Assembly (NCBI RefSeq): GCF_000302535.1
Contig: NC_018708.1
Location: 1 to 64,000 of the forward strand
Direction of reading: 5' to 3'
DNA: 64,000 bases
Source of the DNA: Acidovorax sp. KKS102
Lineage (GTDB): Bacteria; Pseudomonadota; Gammaproteobacteria; Burkholderiales; Burkholderiaceae_C
This document shows, one piece after another, positions 11,857 through 20,619 of the stretch. A program made the translations under genes and the position numbers. Under the pieces are notes generated by a model, which saw only the letters and a list, made by a program, of their open reading frames with translations, was not told the DNA's origin and did not search any database. Positions within the stretch are counted from its first letter, which is position 1; each line of letters starts with the position of its first letter.

Positions 11857-12365
11857 TGCCCGCTCCCCTGCTCGGCCGCTGGGCGGCGCCACACCTGGGT
11901 CTTGCCGAACAGCGGAATGCCCACGTACGCGTGCACCAGCAGTTGCTCCGGCTCGGCTGGCGTCAGGTTGACGCGGTAGGTCTTGGCGTTCTCGCGGTTG
12001 TAGATTTCGCCCTGGTACTCGCTGCTGCCGCCCTCCGCCGGGCGCAGGCCCGACAGCAGCGTCATGCCCAGTGCAGGCCGCGCGTCGGCCGCCGCCATGT
12101 CAGCGCCCGGCGCGCTCATGGAGCGGTTGGCCAGCACCCGCACCACCTTGCCGCACAGGGCGTTGCCACCGGCGGGGTTGCAGGGGGCGATGTTCACTTC
12201 CAGATTGCCGCTCTCGGTGATCCAGCGGCCCAAGGGGGCTTTAGGATGGGTTGCACCCGGTGCAGGCGCCACAGCGGCTGGCGGCGCTGCCGCAGCCTCT
12301 TGCGCGCTGGCTGCCTGCGCCAGGCCCAGGGTCAGCAGCGCGGTCACGGCGATGAATGGTTTCAT
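11853..12365 (-). CDS. DUF2147 domain protein, secreted
   Basis: The 170-residue protein has a signal peptide (MKPFIAVTALLTLGLAQAASA) and a DUF2147 domain beginning at GRWITESGNLEVNI, with later YQGEIYNRENAKTYRV. DUF2147 proteins are predicted lipocalin-like envelope proteins of unknown function. Two cysteines (APCNPAGGNALCG) are present, which makes it a plausible substrate of the redox genes that follow. The ATG at 12365 has GAGGA upstream. It is the first gene of the DUF2147-ccdA-tlpA operon and is divergent from the two-component system. Confidence 0.8.
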   Translation of the reverse strand: MKPFIAVTALLTLGLAQAASAQEAAAAPPAAVAPAPGATHPKAPLGRWITESGNLEVNIAPCNPAGGNALCGKVVRVLANRSMSAPGADMAAADARPALGMTLLSGLRPAEGGSSEYQGEIYNRENAKTYRVNLTPAEPEQLLVHAYVGIPLFGKTQVWRRPAAEQGSGQ

Positions 12366-12544
12366 GGCAAGGTCCTCGTGAAGTTCAGGAAGACCGCATT
12401 GAAGCCAGCGCAGGTATCGGCGATTTGTCTGGCCAGGGGCTTTTGGTATGCGCGCTTGTCGGCGCGCCGGGCAGACAAGTTCAGATACATACGGGCCCGA
12501 AGTCGCCCCACCGCACGCACGCCAAAGCCCGGACAATGGCCGCC

Positions 12545-13303
12545 ATGACGACGCACCCGCCCGACCACATCCTGATCGTCGATGACGACGCCGGCATCCG
12601 CGAGCTGGCCGCCGAATACCTGCAGCGCCAGGGCCTGCAGGTGAGCGTGGCCGCCGACGGGCGGCAGATGCGCGAGGTGCTGGCCACCCAGCGCATCGAC
12701 CTGCTGGTGCTGGATCTGATGCTGCCGGGTACCGACGGCATCACCCTGTGCCGTGAGCTGCGCAGCCCCGGCGCGCCGCCGCTGCCCATCATCATGCTCA
12801 CCGCGCGCAGCGACGAGGCGGACCGCATCCTGGGCCTGGAGTTGGGTGCAGACGACTACCTGACCAAACCCTTTGCCGCGCGCGAGCTGCTGGCGCGCAT
12901 CCACGCCGTGCTAAGGCGCACGCGCATGCTGCCGCCCAACCTGGCCGTGGCAGAGCCCGCGCGCCACCTTGCGTTTGGCGACTGGCGGCTGGACACCACG
13001 GCACGCCATATGCTCGATGCCACGGGCGCGGTGGTAGCGCTGTCGGGCGCCGAGTACCGGCTGCTGCGCGTGCTGCTGGACCACCCGCAGCGCATCCTCA
13101 CGCGCGACCAACTGCTGCAGCTCACGCAGGGGCGCGATGCCGATGTGTTCGACCGCTCCATCGACCTGCTGGTGAGCCGCGTCCGCCAGCGGTTGGGCGA
13201 TGGCGCACGCGGCTCGCGCTACATCAAGACCGTGCGCAACGAGGGCTATGTGTTCTGCGCCGATGTGCAAGCTGCGGCAGCACCCGCAGGAGCCGCGCCA
13301 TGA
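12545..13303 (+). CDS. OmpR/PhoB-family response regulator
   Basis: The 252-residue protein has an N-terminal receiver domain (ILIVDDDAGIRELA; phospho-acceptor Asp in LLVLDLMLPGTDG; conserved Thr in LTARS and Lys in LTKPF) and a C-terminal winged-helix domain ending RYIKTVRNEGYVF. It is phosphorylated by the kinase encoded next and then binds DNA. The start is probably the ATG at 12545; the ATG at 12536 is 9 bp upstream in frame. Its stop overlaps the kinase start by ATGA. The divergent gene is the DUF2147-ccdA-tlpA operon, a possible target. Confidence 0.92.
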   Translation: MTTHPPDHILIVDDDAGIRELAAEYLQRQGLQVSVAADGRQMREVLATQRIDLLVLDLMLPGTDGITLCRELRSPGAPPLPIIMLTARSDEADRILGLELGADDYLTKPFAARELLARIHAVLRRTRMLPPNLAVAEPARHLAFGDWRLDTTARHMLDATGAVVALSGAEYRLLRVLLDHPQRILTRDQLLQLTQGRDADVFDRSIDLLVSRVRQRLGDGARGSRYIKTVRNEGYVFCADVQAAAAPAGAAP

Positions 13304-14622
13304 CGCTGCGCTGGTGGCCGCGCTCTTTGTTCGGGCGCATCCTGCTGGTGATGGCACTGGGCCTGGCGCTGGCACATGCGCTGACGTTTGTGCTCGCGTT
13401 CACCGAGCGCAGCATGACCATGCGGCGGGCCATGGTGTCGTATTTCGCCAGTGACGTAGCCAGCTCGGTCGCCATGCTGGAGCGCCTGCCCGCTGCCGAG
13501 CGCGCACAGTGGGTGGACCGGCTGGCGCGCCGCAACTACCGCTTTGCGCTGGTCGAACCGCTGGACGCCCCCGCAGACCCGTCCCAGCTCGCACGCCTGG
13601 TCGCCAGCGCTATGGCAGCCACACTGCCTGCCGACCGGGCCGTGCAGGTGATCGACCCCCATGTGCCGGGCACCGAGCTGCGGCTGCAGCTGCGCCTGGC
13701 CGACGGTACGCCCCTGGCCGTGGACATGGACGAGCCCCGGCTGCAGATATCGCCCTGGGTGCTGGGCGCGCTGGCACTGCAGCTGGCGCTGCTGGTGGGC
13801 CTGTGCGCGTGGGCCGTGCGTGCAGCCACGCGGCCCCTGAGCACGCTGGCCGATGCGGCCGATGCGCTGGGCGCCGACCGCCCCACCGTGCCGCTGGCTG
13901 AAGACGGCCCGCGCGAAGTGGTGCGCGCCGCCGTTGCCTTCAACCACATGCAGCAGCGCATCCAGGCGCATCTTCAGGAACGCATGCAGATCCTGGCCGC
14001 CGTCTCGCACGACCTGCAAACACCCATCACCCGGCTGCGCCTGCGCGCGGATCTGCTGGACGACACCACGCTGCGCGACAAGCTGCACGCCGACTTGGCC
14101 GAAATGCAGTCGCTGGTGGAAGAGGGCATTGCCTACGCGCGCTCATCGCAGGCCGTGCGCGAGCCCCCGCAGCGCGTGGACCTGCGCGCTCTGGTGGAGA
14201 GCATTGCGCGCGACTACGCCGATGCCGGCCTGCCGGTACAAGTGCTGCAGGCAGTGGATGTGACCTGCGACACCCGCCCCCAGGCCCTGCGCCGCCTGCT
14301 GTGCAACCTGGTGGACAACGCGCTCAAGTTTGCAGGCGCCGCTGAGCTGACGCTGGAGGCAGAGAGGCCAGGCCAGTGCCTGGTGCGCGTCACCGATCAT
14401 GGGCCTGGCATCCCCCCGGCGGACCTGGCCGCCGTGCTGCAGCCCTATGTGCGGCTGGAGGATTCGCGCAACCGGGGCACGGGCGGCACCGGCCTGGGCC
14501 TGGCCATTGCGAACGAACTGGCCCAGGCACTGGGCGGCCGCCTAGTGCTGGGGCCCCGAGCGGACGGCGCGCAGGGGCTGGAAGCGCGCGTCGAGCTGCC
14601 AGGCACGCCGCTGCTACAGTGA
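13300..14622 (+). CDS. Sensor histidine kinase
   Basis: The 440-residue kinase has two membrane segments (about residues 10-30 and 150-172) around a periplasmic sensor region, a HAMP linker (RAATRPLSTLADAADALG), the H-box AAVSHDLQTPITRLR with the phospho-acceptor histidine, the N-box LVDNALKFAG, and G-boxes DHGPGIPP and GTGGTGLGLAI. It is of the EnvZ-like class. The ATGA overlap with the response regulator gene shows coupled translation. The signal sensed cannot be deduced. Confidence 0.92.
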   Translation: MTLRWWPRSLFGRILLVMALGLALAHALTFVLAFTERSMTMRRAMVSYFASDVASSVAMLERLPAAERAQWVDRLARRNYRFALVEPLDAPADPSQLARLVASAMAATLPADRAVQVIDPHVPGTELRLQLRLADGTPLAVDMDEPRLQISPWVLGALALQLALLVGLCAWAVRAATRPLSTLADAADALGADRPTVPLAEDGPREVVRAAVAFNHMQQRIQAHLQERMQILAAVSHDLQTPITRLRLRADLLDDTTLRDKLHADLAEMQSLVEEGIAYARSSQAVREPPQRVDLRALVESIARDYADAGLPVQVLQAVDVTCDTRPQALRRLLCNLVDNALKFAGAAELTLEAERPGQCLVRVTDHGPGIPPADLAAVLQPYVRLEDSRNRGTGGTGLGLAIANELAQALGGRLVLGPRADGAQGLEARVELPGTPLLQ

Positions 14623-14652
14623 CCGCTCCGTGGACTCCTGAAGGACAACACC

Positions 14653-15460
14653 GTGGACATCTCTGCCAGCAACCCCGAGCCCAGTGACAGCACCCCACGC
14701 ATCTGCGTCGGCATTGGCGGCTGGACCTTCGAGCCCTGGCGCGGCAGCTTCTACCCCGCAGGACTGGCGCACAGCAAGGAGCTGCAGTACGCCAGCCGAC
14801 AGCTCACGGCCATCGAGGTCAACGGCACCTACTACAGCACCTTCAAGCCCCCCCACCTTTGCCAAGTGGCGCGATGAAACGCCCGAAGGCTTTGTGTTCT
14901 CGCTCAAGGCCAACCGCTTTGCCACGCACCGGCGCGTGCTGGCCGAGGCGGGCGATTCGATCGCGCGGTTTATCGACAGTGGTATCTCGGAACTGAAGGA
15001 CAAGCTCGGGCCCATCGTGTGGCAATTCATGCCCACCAAGGCGTTTGAGCCGGGCGACTTCGAGGCCTTTCTGGCCCTGCTGCCGCAGCAGGTGGACGGC
15101 CTGCGGCTGCGCCACGCGCTGGATGTGCGCCACCCGAGTTTTGCAACGCCAGCGTTTGTGGCGCTGGCGCGCCGGTATGGCTGCGTGCCTGTGTACACCG
15201 ACTCCGACCAATTTCCCGCCATCGCGGATGCAGAGGCCGACTTTGCCTACCTGCGGCTGATGCGTGGCCAGGCCGATGTGCCCACGGGCTACACCGCCGA
15301 TGCGATTGCGCAGTGGGCGCAGGGCGTGCGCACCTGGACCAGCGGCGAGCGGCCCCGCGATGTGTTTGTGTACTTCATCAACGGCGCCAAAGAGCGGGCG
15401 CCGGCAGGGGCGATGGAGTTGCTCAGGCAGCTGGGCGCTACACCGTCTCGCGCTGCGTGA
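14653..15460 (+). pseudogene. DUF72 family protein, frameshifted
   Basis: The first 66 or so codons (from ATG 14653) encode the DUF72 start (RICVGIGGWTFEPWRG; YYSTFKPP) and then leave frame; the rest (AKWRDETPEGFVFSLKA through VYFINGAKERAPAGAM) continues in the +1 frame to 15460. The break is at a run of seven C at 14848-14854. With six C the frame reads FKPPTFAKWRDETPEGF without interruption and gives a protein of about 268 residues, the usual DUF72 length. This is either a real slip in a homopolymer or a sequencing error. DUF72 proteins have a TIM-barrel fold and no firmly established role. Its 3' end overlaps the convergent acylphosphatase gene by 23 bp. Confidence 0.85.
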
Positions 15461-15740
15461 AGCCCTGCGGGGCCTCGCCGCCATCGGGCACATTGCCCAC
15501 CACCACGCGGTCCACCCGCGCATGTGCTGGCCCCTGGTGTGCCCAGTCGATGAGCGCCAGCACGGCGGGTTCCGGGCCCCAGGCGCAGGCCTCCACGCGG
15601 CCATCCTGGCGGTTGCGCACCCAGCCCGTCACGCCCAGTCGATTGGCGGCCTGCGCCATGGACCAGCGGTAGCCCACGCCCTGCACCTGGCCGGTGATCA
15701 ACAGATGGCGGGTGATGGTGGAGTGGGGTTCTGCGTTCAT
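15438..15740 (-). CDS. acyP: Acylphosphatase
   Basis: The small cytosolic enzyme hydrolyses carboxyl-phosphate bonds such as acetyl or carbamoyl phosphate. The 100-residue protein has the signature GQVQGVGYR with the phosphate-binding loop and catalytic arginine, and [12 protein letters not shown] with the catalytic asparagine. The start is the ATG at 15740, which leaves the short N-terminal tail normal for the family. It is divergent from the ferredoxin gene and its 3' end overlaps the DUF72 gene. Confidence 0.92.
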   Translation of the reverse strand: MNAEPHSTITRHLLITGQVQGVGYRWSMAQAANRLGVTGWVRNRQDGRVEACAWGPEPAVLALIDWAHQGPAHARVDRVVVGNVPDGGEAPQGFTQRETV

Positions 15741-15810
15741 AGGGGGCACTGTAGCGCGCTCCTTGTGGGGAGCCCGCTCCAGGGGCACACTGCCAGCACC
15801 ACCGCACCCC

Positions 15811-16056
15811 ATGACCAACACCACCCCCAAGGCCCTGCCCACCATCGACCCCCAGCGCTGCACCGGCTGCGGCTGGTGCATTGCGGTGTGCCCGCCGCAT
15901 GTGCTGTCGCTGCAGGTGTTGGGTACGGGGCCCTGGGGCCCCAAGTGCTCCACCCTGCACGATGCGCCCGGCTGCACCGGGTGCGCGCTGTGTGCGGTGC
16001 GCTGCCCATTCGATGCGATCCGCATGGTGCGGGTGGCGGCCACCCAGGCCCGGTGA
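15811..16056 (+). CDS. 2x[4Fe-4S] ferredoxin-like protein
   Basis: The 81-residue protein carries two cluster motifs: [15 protein letters not shown] and, after an interdomain segment with an extra Cys (GPKCSTLHD), [16 protein letters not shown]. It probably transfers electrons in the cytosol. The start ATG at 15811 leaves about ten residues before the [12 protein letters not shown] core; earlier in-frame codons lie in the acylphosphatase promoter region. The partner enzyme is not in the neighbourhood. Confidence 0.85.
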   Translation: MTNTTPKALPTIDPQRCTGCGWCIAVCPPHVLSLQVLGTGPWGPKCSTLHDAPGCTGCALCAVRCPFDAIRMVRVAATQAR

Positions 16057-16157
16057 GGCCGTTGCGCCACAGGCTCACACAAGCGCAAACAGATGCGCAT
16101 AAGCGCGTACAGGCAGGTTGACAGGCCCCGGCCTGCATCCGGTACACTGCGCCCTTC

Positions 16158-16307
16158 ATGTCGTTCACCTCTCTCCCCATCACCACCGCACGCGCCGCTG
16201 CCTTCCAAGGCATGGGCATGATGCCGCCCGCACTCACGCGGGCCAGTGGTGAACAGCGGGCACTGGGTGCACGAATGATTACCACCATTACCACCGCGGC
16301 CACCTGA
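16158..16307 (+). CDS. thr leader peptide (ThrL-like)
   Basis: The frame encodes 49 residues ending in [10 protein letters not shown], very close in style to the STTITTTITITT run of the enterobacterial thr leader, and it stands directly before homoserine dehydrogenase. Five Thr and two Ile codons fall in the last ten sense codons, five of them ACC and both Ile ATT. The ATG at 16158 lies about 3 nt after the predicted transcription start, so it would be translated as a leaderless message. An alternative is the internal ATG at 16275, giving only the last ten residues, with weak ribosome-binding potential. It is regulatory; the peptide itself probably has no function. Confidence 0.7.
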   Translation: MSFTSLPITTARAAAFQGMGMMPPALTRASGEQRALGARMITTITTAAT

Positions 16308-16375
16308 GCACGCGCAGGTGGCCGTTTCGGCAGCCACCTGGTGATCGCTCTCTTCTCCCCCAAGACGAATGCACG

Positions 16376-16404
16376 AAACCCAGCTCTGGCAGCTGGGTTT
16401 TTTT
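16376..16404 (+). terminator. Attenuator terminator before hom
   Basis: The stem AAACCCAGCT / AGCTGGGTTT with a 5-nt loop is followed by a T run to 16404. It lies 25 bp before the hom start codon and after the leader peptide stop, so it would end transcription before hom when the leader is read smoothly. Confidence 0.85.
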
Positions 16405-16429
16405 GTTTGCTCGTTAGCCGGAGAAGTCC

Positions 16430-17833
16430 ATGTACCGCGATCCCGTCCAGTCCCTCGAAGCCCCGTTGTTGCCGTCGTCCGCCACGGCCATGCGCCCCCT
16501 GCGCGTGGGCATGATTGGCATTGGTACCGTGGGCGCAGGCACCTTTCGCGTGCTGGCGCGCAACCAGGCGCTGATTGCCGCCCGCGCGGGCCGGGGCATC
16601 AAGCTGGTGGTGGTCTGCGCCCGCAGCCTGGCCCGCGCCATGAGTGTGGTGGGCAAGGACGTGGCGCTGACCAACGACCCGATGCAAGTCGCCACGCACC
16701 CCGACGTGGATGTGCTGGTGGAGGCCGCCGGCGGCACCGGCCCCGCGCGCGACTGGGTGCTGGCCGCCATCCGCGCGGGCAAACATGTGGTCACCGCCAA
16801 CAAGGCGTTGCTGGCCGAGCATGGCAACGAGATCTTTGCCGCCGCGCGCCAGCACGGCGTGGCCGTGGCCTACGAAGGCGCGGTGGCGGTCAGCATCCCC
16901 ATCGTGAAGGCGCTGCGCGAGGGCCTCACGGCCAACCGCATCGAGTGGGTGGCGGGCATCATCAACGGCACCACCAACTTCATCCTGAGCAAGATGCGCG
17001 ACGAGGGTGTGGGCTTTGCCGAAGCGCTGGCGCAGGCCCAGGCGCTGGGCTACGCCGAGGCCGACCCGACGTTTGACATCGAAGGCATGGACGCCGCGCA
17101 CAAGATCTCGCTGCTGGCGGCCAATGCGTTTGGCATGCCGGTGCGGTTTGCCGATGCGCAGGTGGAGGGCATCACCGCACTGCAGGGCCTGGACGTGGCA
17201 TGCGCCGAGCAACTGGGCTTTCGCATCAAGCTGCTGGGCGTGGCCAAGCGGCGCAAGGAAGGTGACGCAGAAGGCAATTTAGAGGGGGTTGAGCTGCGCG
17301 TGCAGCCCGCGCTGGTGCCCGCCACACATTTGCTGGCGCATGTGAACGGGTCGATGAACGCCGTGATGGTCAAGGGCGATGCGTCGGGCGTGACGATGTA
17401 CTACGGCGCGGGCGCGGGGGCGGAGCAGACCGCATCGGCCGTGATTGCCGACCTGGTGGATGTGGCGCGGCTCGATGGCACCCACGCGGCGCAGCGCGTG
17501 CCACACCTGGGCTTCCACCCCCAGGCCGTGGACGAGCAACTGGCGGTACTGCCCCGGGCGGCCGTGCACACCCGCCACTATCTACGCGTGCCGGTGCACA
17601 GCGCCCAGCAGATCGAGGCCGTGGGCGCCTGGCTGGCTGCGCAGCAGGTGCCGGTGCTGCAGGTGGCACTGGCGCTCGACAAGGCCTTGCCCCCCGGCAG
17701 CGGCCCTCAGGTGCTGGTGCTGACCGATGCCGTGGCGCAGTCCACCGTGGACCTGGCCGTGTTTGCACTGGCGGCGCACCCTGCAGTGGCGGGGCCGGTG
17801 GTCACGCTGCGGGTGGAGACACTGGAAGGGTGA
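16430..17833 (+). CDS. hom: Homoserine dehydrogenase
   Basis: The enzyme reduces aspartate semialdehyde to homoserine, the branch point to threonine, isoleucine and methionine. The 467-residue protein has a Rossmann motif GIGTVGAG at about residues 30-37, the catalytic region [11 protein letters not shown], the substrate-binding block [18 protein letters not shown], and a C-terminal ACT domain (from about [12 protein letters not shown]) for feedback control. GGAG at 16420-16423 supports the ATG at 16430, which leaves an N-terminal extension of about 20 residues before the usual start ([12 protein letters not shown]). No thrC or thrB is adjacent; the gene stands alone behind its attenuator. 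In many Burkholderiales hom is paired with thrC, so a second copy elsewhere is possible. Confidence 0.93.
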   Translation: MYRDPVQSLEAPLLPSSATAMRPLRVGMIGIGTVGAGTFRVLARNQALIAARAGRGIKLVVVCARSLARAMSVVGKDVALTNDPMQVATHPDVDVLVEAAGGTGPARDWVLAAIRAGKHVVTANKALLAEHGNEIFAAARQHGVAVAYEGAVAVSIPIVKALREGLTANRIEWVAGIINGTTNFILSKMRDEGVGFAEALAQAQALGYAEADPTFDIEGMDAAHKISLLAANAFGMPVRFADAQVEGITALQGLDVACAEQLGFRIKLLGVAKRRKEGDAEGNLEGVELRVQPALVPATHLLAHVNGSMNAVMVKGDASGVTMYYGAGAGAEQTASAVIADLVDVARLDGTHAAQRVPHLGFHPQAVDEQLAVLPRAAVHTRHYLRVPVHSAQQIEAVGAWLAAQQVPVLQVALALDKALPPGSGPQVLVLTDAVAQSTVDLAVFALAAHPAVAGPVVTLRVETLEG

Positions 17834-17873
17834 AAGGCGCCTGAAAACGCTTTAGCACGAGGTTTTGGCACCA

Positions 17874-17930
17874 AACGGGCGGTAGCGCTAGTGCATCATG
17901 GCTGGGACGCTATCAATTTTGATAGCCCCT
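17874..17930. repeat. Dispersed intergenic palindrome, copy 2
   Basis: The segment CGCTAGTGCATCATGGCTGG followed by GACGCTATCAATTTTGATAGC belongs to the same family as the copies at 3130 and 36690. It shares an exact CGCTAGTGCATCATG block with the copy near 34156. It lies between the convergent hom and paiB-like genes. Confidence 0.6.
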
Positions 17931-17944
17931 TCCGGTCGCAGCCA

Positions 17945-18580
17945 TCACGCCATCAACCGGCCCAGCACCAGCGCCGCCATGTCCTCGGCCGCGCTGGTGC
18001 CCTCCGCCATCAGGCCCTGCACCACACCGGCGCGGTCGGTGTCGGTGCGGTTCTGGCTCACCTTCCAGATGCCCTCCCAGCGCTCCACCGCCAGCTCGAT
18101 GCCCACGATGGCGCGCAGCAGCTTGTCGATGTAGTCGGGCGGCGCGTCGTCGATGCGCCAGGGGCCGGGGCGGTGGGCCTCGTGCTGCTCGCTCAGGGTG
18201 TGCAGGATGCCGCGCAGACGCGCGGGGTCGTCAAACGCGCTCAGTGCGCCGTGGGCATGCACGGTGGCGTAGTTCCAGGTGGGCACCTGCTTGCCGTCCA
18301 GGGCCTTGGACGGATACCACGAGGGCGACACATAGGCCTGCGGGCCGTGGAACACCGCCACCGCCTGCTGGGGCAACAGCGGCCACAGCGCGTTGGCGCG
18401 GGCCACGTGGCCGATGAGCGTGCCCTGCGGGCCGCGCGCCGGGTCCAGGTACAGCGGGATGTGATTGACGTGTTGCGCGCCTTCGTGCGCAATGACCAGT
18501 GTGGCCAAAGGCTGGGCACGTACCAGGGCTTGCTGGGCGGCGGCATCGGCCACCTGAAACTGCCGGTTGGGGTTGGCCAT
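17945..18580 (-). CDS. PaiB-family FMN-binding negative regulator
   Basis: The 211-residue protein matches the PaiB family (split-barrel FMN-binding fold) with the diagnostic blocks HIPLYL, GHVARANALW, YVSPSWYPSK and VPTWNYATVHAHG. PaiB proteins were described as negative regulators in Bacillus and may be flavin-dependent enzymes; the real activity is uncertain. The start ATG at 18580 lies 1 bp after the stop of the OsmC-family gene, so both are translated from one message. Codons upstream in the same frame fall inside the OsmC gene. Confidence 0.85.
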   Translation of the reverse strand: MANPNRQFQVADAAAQQALVRAQPLATLVIAHEGAQHVNHIPLYLDPARGPQGTLIGHVARANALWPLLPQQAVAVFHGPQAYVSPSWYPSKALDGKQVPTWNYATVHAHGALSAFDDPARLRGILHTLSEQHEAHRPGPWRIDDAPPDYIDKLLRAIVGIELAVERWEGIWKVSQNRTDTDRAGVVQGLMAEGTSAAEDMAALVLGRLMA

Positions 18581-18581
18581 G

Positions 18582-19061
18582 TCAGCCCCCTTCGACTTCA
18601 AGCACCGGGGCGCAGTCGATCTGCGTCTTGACCGAGTTGGCCAGAAAACACGATGTATGGGCGCGGTGGTGCAGCTCGTCCAGCTGCGCAGCGCTGGGCG
18701 CGTGCGCCGCATCAAAGCGCGTGACGGGCCTCAGCTGCACATGGGTGACCACCAGCTGGCCCTCTGCGTTCTTGGCCATGGTGCCTACGGCCGCGTCGGT
18801 GTAGTGGTTGAGCCGGTAGCCCGCGCGGCTGGCAAAGTCCATGAACCACAGCATGTGACAGCTCGACAGCGCGGCGACATAGGCTTCTTCCGGGTCCACC
18901 GCCGCCGCGTCGGAGTACGGCAGCGGCACCACGTGGGGCGACGACGACGCGGCCACGGTGGCGCCGCCATCAAACTGCCAGGTGTGGGCACGGTGGTAGC
19001 GCTTGTCCAGAAAGTCGTCGTTGCCACGGGACCAGGTGATGGTGGCGGTGTGCTCGGCCAT
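18582..19061 (-). CDS. OsmC/Ohr-family peroxiredoxin-like protein
   Basis: The 159-residue protein belongs to the OsmC superfamily, whose members reduce organic hydroperoxides through two cysteines. The peroxidatic Cys is in LSSCHMLWFMDFA and the resolving Cys in RAHTSCFLANSVK; the region VDPEEAYVAALSSCH is typical. It is the first gene of an osmC-paiB operon and is divergent from the MocR-type regulator at 19161, which may control it. Confidence 0.88.
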   Translation of the reverse strand: MAEHTATITWSRGNDDFLDKRYHRAHTWQFDGGATVAASSSPHVVPLPYSDAAAVDPEEAYVAALSSCHMLWFMDFASRAGYRLNHYTDAAVGTMAKNAEGQLVVTHVQLRPVTRFDAAHAPSAAQLDELHHRAHTSCFLANSVKTQIDCAPVLEVEGG

Positions 19062-19160
19062 GGGGTGCTTTCAACAGGATCAGGCCGGCAAGCTGCGGCC
19101 CGGGTTTTTACAATGGTTCTTCAGTTTATGAGTGCAACGCCCCATTGAAAGGGCCAATTA

Positions 19161-20603
19161 GTGCCCAGCCCCGGAGCCAATCGAACCACCGCCACCCTGC
19201 GCCAGCAGGTGTACGCCCAATTGCGGCGCGCCATCGAGCAGGGCAGCCTGCGCGCGGGCACGCGCCTGCCGCCCTCGCGCGAACATGCGGCCAGCCTGGG
19301 CGTGTCGCGCAACACCGTGCTGTGGGCCCTGCAGCGCCTGCAGGCCGAGGGCTATGTGGAGGCTCGCGTGGGCGACGGCACCTATGTGTCGCAGGCCGTG
19401 GCCGCCACACTGCCCGCTGCGCAAGGCCTGGTGGCGCCGCCCCGGGGCCTGTCGCGCCGGGGGCAGCTGATCGCCGACACGGCGGCGCGCTGGCGCCCGC
19501 CCCTGGCGGCGGCCAAGGCGTTTCGCATTGGCGCGCCCGAGGTCGCCACCTTTCCGTTTGCGCTGTGGGACCGCCTGACCCGCCAGGCCAGCACGGGCCA
19601 GCGCAGCCACCGCGCGCAGTACCTGGACCCGGCCGGCGACCCCGACCTGCGCCAGGCCGTGGCGCAGTGGCTGTGGGCGTCGCGCGGCATCCGCTGCGAT
19701 GCGGCGCAGGTGGTGGTGTGCTCGGGCTCGCAGCAGGGCATTGACCTGATTGCGCGGCTGCTGCTGGACGTGGGCGACGAGGTGCTGGTGGAAGACCCCG
19801 GCTACCCCGGCATCCGCGCCAGCCTGCTGGGCCACGGCGCGCTGGCGCGGCCGGTGGACATGGATGGAGACGGCCTGCGCATCGACACCGCTGCGACGCA
19901 GTGGCCCCATGCCCGCATGGCCGTCGTCACGCCCACGCACCAGTTCCCCACCGGCGTGTGCATGAATCTCGCGCGGCGGCAGGCGCTGCTGCAGTGGGCG
20001 CGCGCACACGACGCCTGGGTGGTCGAAGACGACTACGACGGCGAGTTCCAGTACGGCGGCGCTGCCCAGCGGGTCCCCGCGCTGTGCAGCCTGCCGGGCT
20101 CGGAGCGCGTGTTGTACGTGGGCACCTTCAGCAAGACGTTGCACCCCGGCCTGCGCCTGGGCTTTGTGGTGGTGCCGCCCGCGCTGGTGGAGGCCTTTGC
20201 CATGGCCCGCGCCATCACCGACCGGCATGCACCGGGCGACGCGCAAGCGGTGCTGGCGCGCTTCATTGCCGAAGGCCATCTGCTGCGCCACCTGCGGCAG
20301 ATGCGCGAGCTGTACCTACACCGGCAGCACATGCTGCGCACCGCACTGGCCGAGGCCAGCAACGGCGCCTGGCAGGTGGCCACCAGTGATCGCGGCATGC
20401 ACCTGCTGCACGAGGTAGCCCCCGGCACCGACGACGAAACCCTGAGCCGCCAGGCGCTGGCGGCGGGCGTAATGCTGGCGCCGCTGTCGCGCTATGCGAT
20501 GCAGTCGGCGCGCCGGGGCTGGCTGCTGGGGTATGCGGGGTTTGACGAGGCAGAGATCCGCGCGGCGGCCCGCGTGGTGGGGGACCTCGTGCGTCAGCGG
20601 TGA
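19161..20603 (+). CDS. MocR/PdxR-type GntR regulator with aminotransferase domain
   Basis: The 480-residue protein joins a GntR winged helix (about 10-80: RAGTRLPPSREHAASLGVSRNTV) to a type I aminotransferase-like domain with the PLP lysine in GTFSKTLHPGLRLGF and an upstream WVVEDDYDGEF block. Such regulators sense PLP or an amino compound. The start is GTG at 19161 with AGGG about ten bases upstream; no ATG precedes the DNA-binding domain. The 99-bp divergent gap to the osmC-like gene contains CAATGG (19111-19116) and CCATTG (19142-19147), an inverted pair that could be an operator. Confidence 0.9.
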   Translation: MPSPGANRTTATLRQQVYAQLRRAIEQGSLRAGTRLPPSREHAASLGVSRNTVLWALQRLQAEGYVEARVGDGTYVSQAVAATLPAAQGLVAPPRGLSRRGQLIADTAARWRPPLAAAKAFRIGAPEVATFPFALWDRLTRQASTGQRSHRAQYLDPAGDPDLRQAVAQWLWASRGIRCDAAQVVVCSGSQQGIDLIARLLLDVGDEVLVEDPGYPGIRASLLGHGALARPVDMDGDGLRIDTAATQWPHARMAVVTPTHQFPTGVCMNLARRQALLQWARAHDAWVVEDDYDGEFQYGGAAQRVPALCSLPGSERVLYVGTFSKTLHPGLRLGFVVVPPALVEAFAMARAITDRHAPGDAQAVLARFIAEGHLLRHLRQMRELYLHRQHMLRTALAEASNGAWQVATSDRGMHLLHEVAPGTDDETLSRQALAAGVMLAPLSRYAMQSARRGWLLGYAGFDEAEIRAAARVVGDLVRQR

Positions 20604-20619
20604 TGCGGGCGCTGGTGCG

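Larger units (their letters stand above)
16118..16404 (+). promoter_or_regulatory. Threonine/isoleucine attenuator of hom
   Basis: A putative promoter TTGACA (16118-16123), 19 nt, TACACT (16143-16148) is followed by a leader peptide that ends in a Thr/Ile-rich run (see 16158-16307) and by competing hairpins. GCCACCTG at 16299-16306 can pair with CAGGTGGC at 16315-16322, which can instead pair with a second GCCACCTG at 16333-16340. Then comes an intrinsic terminator with a 10-bp stem AAACCCAGCT / AGCTGGGTTT (16376-16400) running into seven T. A CTGGGT at 16263-16268 could pair with the terminator's ACCCAG (16378-16383) as an antiterminator. The layout matches translation-coupled transcription attenuation by charged threonyl- and isoleucyl-tRNA; the exact switching geometry is my inference. 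Confidence 0.72.
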
